NCBI GenBank assembly: GCA_031278605.1
Contig: JAITKB010000118.1
Location: 1 to 62,170, forward strand
DNA from: Tannerellaceae bacterium
GTDB taxonomy: Bacteria > Bacteroidota > Bacteroidia > Bacteroidales > Tannerellaceae
DNA: 62,170 bases
Reading direction: 5' to 3'
Part shown: piece by piece, positions 53,495-61,179 of the stretch
Numbering within the stretch: position 1 is the stretch's first letter
Layout of the letters: each line of letters begins with the position of its first letter
The notes under the pieces: model-generated
Databases searched by the model: none
Seen by the model: the letters and a program-made list of their open reading frames with translations, nothing else
What the model was told of the DNA's origin: nothing
Made by a program: the position numbers and the translations under genes

Positions 53495-55525
53495 TCAAGG
53501 TTTTTTTCGGGAAAAATCAAGTTTTTTTTGCCCCAGGGCGAGTTTTTTTGCGATGGCTTTGCATTTTTTCCTGTCTACTTTATTATTTCCGGCAATCGGC
53601 AGATTTTTCAGGAAACATACATGCCGCGGACGTTCGTAGCCGGAAAGCCTCGCGGCGATCTCCTCCCGCAAGGCTTCAAGGGTATATTCCCCCTCCTCCA
53701 CCAACAGGGTCACCGCCTCGCCCAGGCGGACGTCGGGCACGGAAGTCACCACAAACCCCACCCCAAACAACGGACGCAACTTCTCCTCCAAAACCTCGGC
53801 AATCAACTTCACGCCCCCGCTATTGATTACGTTGTCCCGCCTGCCCAAAATACGGAACCCCCCGGGAAGCAACTCGGCCAGATCGTTCGTATACACCGGC
53901 TCGCTGCTCACCCAAGGGACCCGTATCACCAGGGCGCCGTCCCCCGAAAGCGAAAGCGACACCCCGGGCAAGGGACGGTAAAGCTCCGACGCACCCGCAC
54001 CGCTCAAGCGACGCAAAGCAATGTGCGACAGCGTCTCGGTCATTCCATAGGTGGCATACACGGCATGGGGGAAGTCCCGAAGGGCTTCGGCCAGGCCGGC
54101 GTCGATGACCCCGCCCCCAACCAGGAGTATCTCAATGCGCATCAGCCGATCCCGCTCCAGGGGCGTCTGCAGGGAATTGAAAACCTGAAGCGGAAGCATG
54201 GCCGCAAAGCGAAAAGGACCCTTCGCCTCCTGAAGCGGATGACCCGAAGGCCGGCAAACCCTAAGCTCCAAACCCGCCACCATCGTACGCGCCACCATCA
54301 TCATGGCGCCAATGTACTGAGGCGGCATACACAAAAGCGCCTTGTCCCCCCTTTGCAAACCCAGAACGGCGCAGGTCTGCAAGGCCCCGGCAATCATCCT
54401 TGGAGGCTCCACGTACATCCTTTGAGGCGTCCCCGTGGAACCGGACGTGCGCACCTCGCCCCCCCGGCCGTTATCCCAGGGAATCGGAGGATCCTTCACC
54501 CACCCAAGCACAGGCGGCGTGCTGTGGGGACGGATCCCAATGGGCAAAGGGAGGTTGTTGGTGAAAAGTTCGCCCGTACCCAACCCCTGCGGCAGGGGAT
54601 TGCCCCAGGTAGCGCACCACTGGGCAATGGCGTTCAAGCCAATGTTCGATTCCAAAGCCGAAGTGATCCACCAGCCGATCCCCCGCTTTTGCGCCTCGGC
54701 AATCCACTCCCCGCATCCGCTATACCCGCCGTGAAGCGAAGGTTTCAACACCAGGAACTGCGGACGAACCCGCTCCAGCAACCCCTGTTTCTCCTCCGGG
54801 CGGTGATGCCCCGTCAGTTCTTCGTCCAAGGCAATGGGTATGGGGGACAACTCCGCCAAATGCGCCATCCTCTCCGTTTGTCCGGCCCGGATGGGTTGCT
54901 CAATGGAGTGGATCCCCAAGTCCGACAAACGCCGGAGTTTTTCCAAGGCGTCCTCCGGCGCAAAAGCGCCGTTGGCGTCCACCCGCAACTCCAACCCCTC
55001 ATAGCCAAACTCCCGCCGTATGTCCCGCAACAGGGCGTATTCCGTCTCGAAATCCAAAGCCCCTATTTTGAGTTTGATGCATCGGTAGCCCGCCCGGAGT
55101 TTCTCCCTTATCTGCTTTCGCATCTCCCGGCAAGGCCCCATCCAAATGAGTCCGTTGATGGGAATCCCTGCCTCGCCGCGCGAAAAAGGCGTGTCCCAGA
55201 GCGTGAAACTCCCCACCTCCAAGTGGCGGAAAGCCGTCTCCATCCCGAACAGCATGGAAGGGTAGGGGCGTAGCATTTCCTCGTCGAAGCCTCCCCGCCT
55301 CTCTATCTCCCGGCAAATCCCGGCAAGCCTCTCTCCGTACCCTTCGGAAGCCTCGCAACTCAGGCCGGGGAGGGGAGCACATTCCCCTACACCCCATCGG
55401 CCCTCGGAAAAAACCGTTACAAACCATACGTCGCGCAAGGTATAAACCCCCCGCGAAGTGCCCGCAGGAACACGGAAATACAAAGGATAACGAATCACAG
55501 AGAGTCGAAAAGAACAATGTGACAT
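53495..55525 (-). CDS. menC-menE: fused o-succinylbenzoate synthase / o-succinylbenzoyl-CoA ligase (MenC-MenE)
   Basis: 676 residues in one uninterrupted frame from the ATG at 55525. Residues 1 to about 335 are MenC (enolase superfamily): the KxK motif in CIKLKIGALDFE, metal ligands in LRVDANGAF, SIEQPI and IALDEELTG, the second Lys in FLVLKPSLHGG, and GLGTGELFTNNLPLP at its end. From about 350 it is MenE of the short Bacteroidota type: VRTSGSTGTPQRM (AMP-binding P-loop), LLCMPPQYIGAMMMVARTMV, YATYGMTETLSH, LGRRDNVINSGGVKL and the C-terminal Lys in NNKVDRKK. These are consecutive steps of menaquinone synthesis. The two are usually separate neighbouring genes; here they are joined with no linker stop. 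Confidence 0.9.
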   Translation of the reverse strand: MSHCSFRLSVIRYPLYFRVPAGTSRGVYTLRDVWFVTVFSEGRWGVGECAPLPGLSCEASEGYGERLAGICREIERRGGFDEEMLRPYPSMLFGMETAFRHLEVGSFTLWDTPFSRGEAGIPINGLIWMGPCREMRKQIREKLRAGYRCIKLKIGALDFETEYALLRDIRREFGYEGLELRVDANGAFAPEDALEKLRRLSDLGIHSIEQPIRAGQTERMAHLAELSPIPIALDEELTGHHRPEEKQGLLERVRPQFLVLKPSLHGGYSGCGEWIAEAQKRGIGWWITSALESNIGLNAIAQWCATWGNPLPQGLGTGELFTNNLPLPIGIRPHSTPPVLGWVKDPPIPWDNGRGGEVRTSGSTGTPQRMYVEPPRMIAGALQTCAVLGLQRGDKALLCMPPQYIGAMMMVARTMVAGLELRVCRPSGHPLQEAKGPFRFAAMLPLQVFNSLQTPLERDRLMRIEILLVGGGVIDAGLAEALRDFPHAVYATYGMTETLSHIALRRLSGAGASELYRPLPGVSLSLSGDGALVIRVPWVSSEPVYTNDLAELLPGGFRILGRRDNVINSGGVKLIAEVLEEKLRPLFGVGFVVTSVPDVRLGEAVTLLVEEGEYTLEALREEIAARLSGYERPRHVCFLKNLPIAGNNKVDRKKCKAIAKKLALGQKKLDFSRKKP

Positions 55526-55546
55526 GGCTGATTTTATTCTGAATGT

Positions 55547-55585
55547 AAAAAAAGTGCGCCCTCTTTCCATGAAAGACAGGCGCAC
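55547..55585 (-). terminator. terminator of ppdK
   Basis: On the minus strand, stem GTGCGCC-T-GTCTTTC and its complement GAAAGA-G-GGCGCAC with a 3-nt loop, followed by seven T. It lies only about 22 bp before the menC-menE ATG, so that gene's own promoter must overlap it or transcription must read through. Confidence 0.92.
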
Positions 55586-55626
55586 CGTCATAATTTGTAG
55601 ATTTCTATCCAAAAAAAAAGAAAATG

Positions 55627-58347
55627 TTATTCCTCCAACGCTGCCTGAGCTGCCGATATGCGGGCAATGGGCACACGGTAAGGGGAGCAAGAGACGTAAT
55701 TCAATCCTACACGGTGGCAGAACTTTACGGAAGAAGGTTCGCCGCCATGTTCGCCGCAGATGCCGCATTTGAGATCCGGACGCACCGTGCGCCCCTTCTC
55801 GGTCGCCATGCGCACCAACTGTCCTACGCCGTTCTGATCCAACACCTGGAAAGGATCGGACTTGAGTATTTTCTTCTCAAGGTAAACCGGCAGGAAAGAA
55901 GCAATGTCGTCGCGCGAGTATCCAAAGGTCATCTGCGTGAGGTCGTTGGTGCCGAAAGAAAAGAACTCGGCCACGGAAGCAATGCGGTTCGCCGTCAAAG
56001 CGGCGCGGGGGATTTCAATCATCGTGCCCACCCGGTAGTCGATGCTGTCGCCTGTTTCACGGAAGAGCCGGGAGGCCGTAGCGCGGATGATCTTCTCCTG
56101 CTCGGAAAATTCATAAAGGATTCCCGTGAGGGGGACCATGATCTCAGGATAAGTAACAAGGCCTTCCTTTTTTAACTTAAGAGCGGCCCCCAGGATGGCC
56201 ATGGTTTGCATTTCGGTGATTTCCGGGTAGGTATTCCCCAGGCGGCATCCGCGATGTCCGAGCATCGGATTGGATTCGTGAAGCGCCTCCACACGCTGGA
56301 CCACCACAGATACGTCTACGCCCATCGCCTCGGCCAATTCCTGCTGCCCCTTCGGGTCGTGGGGAACAAATTCATGCAAGGGGGGATCCAACAAACGCAC
56401 CGTCACAGGATAACCGGCCATGGCACGGAAAATCCCCTCAAAGTCGGCTTGCTGGAAAGGCAGGAGTTTGTTCAGCGCCTGCTTGCGGGCCTCGGTGTTT
56501 TCGGCCAGGATCATCTCGCGCATCGCCTTGATCTTCTCTCCCTCAAAAAACATATGCTCCGTGCGGCAAAGGCCAATGCCCACAGCGCCGAAAGCCCTCG
56601 CCTGTTGAGCGTCCTGGGGAGTATCGGCATTGGTGCGGACCGACATTTTGGTGTACTTGTCGGCCAGGGTCATCAGTTCGTTGAAATCGCCGGTGAGTTC
56701 CGGGTCCTGTGTGGGTATTTGCCCCTCAAAAACCTGTCCTGTCGTACCGTTGATGGAAATAAAGTCTCCCTCCCGGAGTACCTTACCGTCTACTTCCACG
56801 GTTTTTTTCTTATAGTCGATGATCAGGGCGCCGGCGCCGGAAACACAGCATTTCCCCATCCCCCTGGCTACTACGGCGGCGTGTGAGGTCATCCCCCCGC
56901 GCGCCGTCAGGATGCCTTCGGCAGCAGCCATGCCCGCAAGATCTTCGGGCGAAGTCTCGATGCGCACCAGCACGACCTTTTTCCCACCCTTATACCAGGC
57001 GGCGGCGTCCTCGGCAAAGAATACGATTTGTCCTGTTGCAGCGCCCGGCGAAGCGGGAAGGCCTTTTACAAGTACTTTGCCTTTCTTCAGCGCCGCCTTG
57101 TCGAACACGGGGTGCAGGAGTTCGTCCAATTTATTGGGTTCAATGCGTTGAAGGGCGGTTTTTTCGTCAATCATCCCCTGACGCAACAGGTCCATGGCGA
57201 TTTTCACCATCGCAGCTCCCGTGCGTTTGCCGTTACGGGTCTGCAGGAACCAGAGCTTCCCTTCCTGCACGGTGAACTCCATGTCTTGCATGTCGCGGTA
57301 ATGATTTTCGAGTTTGGTTTGTATCGCGTCGAGCTCCTTGTAGATTTCAGGCATGGCCTCTTCCATGGAAGGGTATTGGGCAATACGTTCCTCTTCGGGG
57401 ATCGTAGCCCGCTCGGCCCAAATGACCGACCCGGCTTTGGTGATCTGCTGCGGGGTGCGGATGCCTGCCACGACGTCTTCGCCTTGTGCGTTGATGAGGT
57501 ATTCGCCGTTGAACACATCTTCGCCGCTACCGGCATCGCGCGAGAAGCATACGCCTGTTGCCGAGGTGTTGCCCATATTCCCGAATACCATGGCCTGCAC
57601 GCTCACGGCTGTTCCCCATTCGGCCGGGATGCCCTCCATCTTGCGATAAAGGATCGCGCGTTCGTTCATCCACGAGTCGAATACGGCGCAGATAGCCCCC
57701 CAGAGTTGCTCGTAAGCATCGGTAGGGAAATCTTTGCCGGTACGTTCCTTTACGGCAACCTTGAATTTTCTCACCAGCAGTTTCAGATCGTCTACCGTTA
57801 GTTCGTTGTCTTGTTTTACGCCTTTCTCTGCCTTTACTTCTTCGATGATTTCTTCAAACGGGTCGATATCTTCCTTGTTCGTAGGTTTCATGCCGAGTAC
57901 TACGTCGCCATACATTTGTACGAAACGTCGGTAGGAATCCCATGCGAAGCGCGGGTTGCCGGTCTTGCGTGCGAGTCCTTCCACCACTTCATCGTTAAGC
58001 CCCAGATTCAGGATCGTATCCATCATACCCGGCATAGAAGCGCGGGCGCCGGAACGTACGGATACCAAAAGGGGATTGGCAACGTCTCCGAACTGGGAGT
58101 TCATCAGTTGTTCTACGTTGACGATCGCATTTCCCACTTCTTTCTTCAGGAGTTCAACCACCTTGTCTTTCCCTAATTCATAGTATTCGGAACAAACTTC
58201 TGTCGTAATGGTAAATCCCGGCGGAACGGGAACGCCAATCAGATTCATTTCAGCAAGGTTCGCTCCTTTTCCTCCGAGCAGGTTCTTCATATCCGCTCTG
58301 CCTTCGGCTTTGCCGTTTCCAAAAGTGTATACTCTCTTCTTTTCCAT
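55627..58347 (-). CDS. ppdK: pyruvate, phosphate dikinase
   Basis: 906 residues from the ATG at 58347 (MEKKRVYTFGNGKAEGRADM), the Bacteroides length; the longer frame upstream has no family match. It interconverts pyruvate, ATP and Pi with phosphoenolpyruvate, AMP and PPi. The N-terminal ATP-grasp domain has LLGGKGANLAEM. The phosphohistidine swivel domain has ILTARGGMTSHAAVVARGMGKCCVSG with the catalytic His. The C-terminal PEP/pyruvate TIM barrel has GLCRTEHMFFE, VRLLDPPLHEFVPHD, RVGTMIEIPRAALTA, FFSFGTNDLTQMTFGYSRDD and GICGEHGGEP (catalytic Cys region). It can make PPi used by pfp or replace pyruvate kinase. Confidence 0.96.
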   Translation of the reverse strand: MEKKRVYTFGNGKAEGRADMKNLLGGKGANLAEMNLIGVPVPPGFTITTEVCSEYYELGKDKVVELLKKEVGNAIVNVEQLMNSQFGDVANPLLVSVRSGARASMPGMMDTILNLGLNDEVVEGLARKTGNPRFAWDSYRRFVQMYGDVVLGMKPTNKEDIDPFEEIIEEVKAEKGVKQDNELTVDDLKLLVRKFKVAVKERTGKDFPTDAYEQLWGAICAVFDSWMNERAILYRKMEGIPAEWGTAVSVQAMVFGNMGNTSATGVCFSRDAGSGEDVFNGEYLINAQGEDVVAGIRTPQQITKAGSVIWAERATIPEEERIAQYPSMEEAMPEIYKELDAIQTKLENHYRDMQDMEFTVQEGKLWFLQTRNGKRTGAAMVKIAMDLLRQGMIDEKTALQRIEPNKLDELLHPVFDKAALKKGKVLVKGLPASPGAATGQIVFFAEDAAAWYKGGKKVVLVRIETSPEDLAGMAAAEGILTARGGMTSHAAVVARGMGKCCVSGAGALIIDYKKKTVEVDGKVLREGDFISINGTTGQVFEGQIPTQDPELTGDFNELMTLADKYTKMSVRTNADTPQDAQQARAFGAVGIGLCRTEHMFFEGEKIKAMREMILAENTEARKQALNKLLPFQQADFEGIFRAMAGYPVTVRLLDPPLHEFVPHDPKGQQELAEAMGVDVSVVVQRVEALHESNPMLGHRGCRLGNTYPEITEMQTMAILGAALKLKKEGLVTYPEIMVPLTGILYEFSEQEKIIRATASRLFRETGDSIDYRVGTMIEIPRAALTANRIASVAEFFSFGTNDLTQMTFGYSRDDIASFLPVYLEKKILKSDPFQVLDQNGVGQLVRMATEKGRTVRPDLKCGICGEHGGEPSSVKFCHRVGLNYVSCSPYRVPIARISAAQAALEE

Positions 58348-58394
58348 GATATATATTGTGTTAATAATTGCCATCCGGGGTTTGCAAAAGCGTA

Positions 58395-58402
58395 CAAAGA
58401 TA
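58395..58402 (-). promoter_or_regulatory. candidate -7 box of ppdK
   Basis: TATCTTTG on the minus strand, 48 bp before the ppdK ATG. No TTG at the expected -33 distance. Confidence 0.4.
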
Positions 58403-58618
58403 AGAATATTTACATGCAAAACTAAAACGCCCTCAACAAAAACAACCCCGTTTGCCTCCGCAACATTCTCTTGCCGAGAAAGGTTTGGGAGTTGTAAGGA
58501 AATCATCTATAATTTGTAACTGTTTTTATAAAAAAACAATACGTTGGAGGGGGTGAATCCGAGAGGATCATCCCTCTTTTTTATTTCGGAAAGCTCTACG
58601 TACCTCGTGCGTGGAGCT

Positions 58619-58947
58619 TGTTGTGATTTTACAAAGGACGTACGCACGTCGTGAGTGTATGTTTGTCATTTGACGAAGAGCGTACGTCCTTTGTCAATTT
58701 ACAAAAGCAGTACGTACGTTGTGATTGTATCGTTTATCAATTGACGGAGCGTATATGCACATTGTTCATGTATTGTTTGTTGTCTGACAAAGATTGCAGG
58801 TAGGTTGTGAGGCTATTGTTTGTTGTTTTACAAAGATAATGTTCCTATTGTAAGTCTGTTATTTGTCAATAAACAAAGAGTGTAGGAACATTGTATATGT
58901 ATTGTTTGTCATTTAACGGAGATTGTCTTTGGGTTGTGAGTCTGTTT
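58619..58947. repeat. tandem array, seven to eight units of 43 bp, with paired inverted segments
   Basis: Units start at 58690, 58733, 58776, 58819, 58862 and 58905, exactly 43 bp apart, with a shortened unit at 58662 and a diverged one near 58619. Each starts with the palindrome TTTGTCA-TT-TGACAAAG (variants in every unit) and ends with TTGTG or ATTGT and TATTG. The middle is variable, but two neighbouring pairs are exact 10-bp reverse complements: GGACGTACGC (58636-58645) with GCGTACGTCC (58680-58689), and AATGTTCCTA (58838-58847) with TAGGAACATT (58883-58892). Each pair encloses 34-35 bp that include the TTTGTCA palindrome. The gap between ppdK and the array (58403-58600) shows nothing else. 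Confidence 0.85.
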
Positions 58948-59006
58948 GGGGAGAAAAATGGTTTCGCAAACCGCTTGCCGGCAATCGTGTTTTTGAAAAC
59001 GACATA

Positions 59007-59040
59007 AAAAAGGCCCTACTCGTGGGGAGTAAGGCCTTTG
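59007..59040 (-). terminator. terminator of tRNA-Arg
   Basis: On the minus strand, AAAGGCC-TTACTC and its complement GAGTA-G-GGCCTTT with a short loop, followed by TTTTATG. It begins 4 bp after the tRNA. Confidence 0.85.
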
Positions 59041-59043
59041 AAG

Positions 59044-59115
59044 TGCCCCTGACAGGAATCGAACCTGTATTTCAGGTTTAGGAAACCCGCGTTCTATCCG
59101 TTGAACTACAAGGGC
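59044..59115 (-). tRNA. tRNA-Arg (CCT)
   Basis: 72 nt, minus strand. Acceptor GCCCTTG pairs with CAGGGGC (with G-U pairs). The anticodon stem CGGGT / ACCTG encloses TTCCTAA with anticodon CCT, reading AGG. The T-arm is ACAGGTTCGATTCCTGT. No encoded CCA. Confidence 0.93.
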
Positions 59116-59199
59116 GTCTCTGCTTTTGCCCTTTGGAGGAGGTATCCCGGAGGCTGGCAAAAGTAAAACCTTTTCCGCAGACCTGCAAGTTTTACCAAC

Positions 59200-59231
59200 T
59201 TGTACAGTGAAACAGGTTTGCTTACCTTTGC
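59200..59231 (+). promoter_or_regulatory. promoter of recQ
   Basis: TTG at 59200-59202, a 21-bp spacer, then TACCTTTG at 59224-59231, 29 bp before the chosen ATG. It also supports starting recQ at 59260 rather than at the ATG at 59200, which overlaps the -33 element. Confidence 0.65.
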
Positions 59232-59259
59232 CGCATCAAACCAATCGTTGTCACCCATC

Positions 59260-61098
59260 ATGCAGGAAGTTGCGCTTTTGTTGAAAAAGATTTTCGGATT
59301 CGATTCCTTTCGTCCCTTACAAGCCGAGATTATTCAACAGATTATACAAAAAAAAGATTCCCTGGTACTCATGCCTACGGGAGGAGGAAAATCCGTATGC
59401 TACCAGCTCCCGGCAGTCTATCTGCCCGGTACGGCCCTGGTGATCTCCCCTTTGGTCGCCCTGATGAAAGACCAGGTGGAAGGACTGATAGCCAACGGGG
59501 TGGCAGCCGCAGCACTCAATAGCAGCATCCCCGAAGAAGAAAAATTGCAAATACGCCAACAAGCCCTGCAAGGCAAGCTGAAACTGCTCTACCTTTCACC
59601 CGAGGGTTTGCTCGGTGAACTGAACGGCTTACTCCCATGTCTGGAAATCTCTCTCATCGCCGTAGATGAAGCGCATTGCATCTCACGCTGGGGACACGAT
59701 TTCAGGATGGAATATACGCAGTTGTCCGTCGTAAGGGAACGTTTCCCCGGCGTGCCGGTCGTTGCCCTCACGGCAACCGCCGATAAAATCACCCGACTCG
59801 ATATTCTGGAACAACTCCGCTTGAACAACCCCCAGGTGTTTGTCTCCTCTTTCGATCGCCCCAACCTCTCGCTCACCGTGCATCGCGGACTGGGGAAAAA
59901 AGAAAAACTTGCGGCCATCCTGGGTTTTATCCGTCATCGCAGGGAACAAAGCGGTATCCTCTATTGTATGAAACGGGCCGACACGGAAGATCTGGCCCGA
60001 ATACTCGCTACACAAGGCATCCGGGCCGCCGCCTACCACGCCGGACTGTCGGCAGAACAAAGAGAACAAACACAAAACGACTTCATCCACGACCGCACCG
60101 CCGTGATCTGCGCCACCATCGCCTTCGGCATGGGAATAGACAAAAGCAATGTACGCTGGGTGATCCATTATAATATGCCGGGAAGCATCGAAAACTATTA
60201 CCAGGAAATCGGACGCGCCGGAAGAGACGGAACAGCGAGCGATACCCTCTTGTTCTATTCCCTGGCCGACCTGGTGCTGCTGCGTCGGTTTGCCCTGGAA
60301 AGCGGACAAGATGCGGTGAATCTTGAAAAACTGAACCGCATGCAACGCTATTGCGAAACGGATATTTGCCGACGGCGTATCCTGCTCAACTATTTCGGGG
60401 AAGAAACTACCCGGGATTGCGGAAACTGCGACGTGTGCCGGAATCCACCCCAACGTTTCGACGGAAGTATCCTGGTGCAAAAAGCCCTCAGCGCCATCCT
60501 GCGCACCGAGGAACGCATCGGTATGCAAATGCTGATTGACATCCTGAGAGCTTCCGCAAGAGAAGAACTCCTGCGCTTGGGCTACGACAAACTCAAAACC
60601 TACGGCGCAGGACGAGACCTCCCGTTCAGGGTGTGGAAAGAATACCTGTATCAAATGCTGCAACTGGGATACATCGAAGTAGATTACACCCAAGCACAGA
60701 CCCTGAAGGTAACAGCCTCAGGACGTAATGTCCTCTACGGAGAAACAAAAGCCCTGTTGACAACCTGCCCGGAACCGCAGGAAACCCTTCGCCCCCCGGA
60801 GAAAAAAGGAAAGAAAAAAACGTCCGCCACGCCCCCAACCACTCCCATACGGATCCTGGAGGCCAACACGCCGGAAGAAACCCTCATGGATTCGCTCCGC
60901 CAACTGCGTCGACGAATCGCCCAACAGGAAAACAAAGCCGCCTACCTCATCTTCTCCGATGCTACGCTGGAAGATATGGTCCATAAAAAACCCCTCACAC
61001 GCGAAGCCTTTGCCGATATACGCGGCGTAGGAGAAGTGAAACTGGAAAAATACGGCAACGTATTCGTCGCACTGATCGGTCATGTGCTGAAAAAGTAA
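59260..61098 (+). CDS. recQ: ATP-dependent DNA helicase RecQ
   Basis: 612 residues from the ATG at 59260 (MQEVALLLKKIFGFDSFRPLQ). It is a 3'-5' helicase for recombination and fork repair. Motif 0 is FGFDSFRPLQAEII, Walker A MPTGGGKSVCYQLPA, Walker B VDEAHCISRWGHDFR, motif VI YYQEIGRAGRDGTAS. The zinc-binding subdomain has Cys residues in YCETDICRRRILLNYF and DCGNCDVC. A winged-helix RQC domain follows (about 400-500), and a C-terminal HRDC domain (about 540-612, LRRRIAQQENKAAYLIFSD ... IRGVGEVKLEKYG). Between them is a basic KKGKKKTSATPP linker. Confidence 0.95.
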   Translation: MQEVALLLKKIFGFDSFRPLQAEIIQQIIQKKDSLVLMPTGGGKSVCYQLPAVYLPGTALVISPLVALMKDQVEGLIANGVAAAALNSSIPEEEKLQIRQQALQGKLKLLYLSPEGLLGELNGLLPCLEISLIAVDEAHCISRWGHDFRMEYTQLSVVRERFPGVPVVALTATADKITRLDILEQLRLNNPQVFVSSFDRPNLSLTVHRGLGKKEKLAAILGFIRHRREQSGILYCMKRADTEDLARILATQGIRAAAYHAGLSAEQREQTQNDFIHDRTAVICATIAFGMGIDKSNVRWVIHYNMPGSIENYYQEIGRAGRDGTASDTLLFYSLADLVLLRRFALESGQDAVNLEKLNRMQRYCETDICRRRILLNYFGEETTRDCGNCDVCRNPPQRFDGSILVQKALSAILRTEERIGMQMLIDILRASAREELLRLGYDKLKTYGAGRDLPFRVWKEYLYQMLQLGYIEVDYTQAQTLKVTASGRNVLYGETKALLTTCPEPQETLRPPEKKGKKKTSATPPTTPIRILEANTPEETLMDSLRQLRRRIAQQENKAAYLIFSDATLEDMVHKKPLTREAFADIRGVGEVKLEKYGNVFVALIGHVLKK

Positions 61099-61179
61099 AC
61101 CGCGGATGGGAATGTTAATTGAATTATATTTCGTATGTTTACCCACCCAAAAAATAACAAATTAAATAAGAATATACTC

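Noticed and set aside
58619..58947. CRISPR array
   Set aside because: Repeats are short palindromes with heavy variation, spacers have shared ends and are reverse complements of each other, and no cas genes are in the window.
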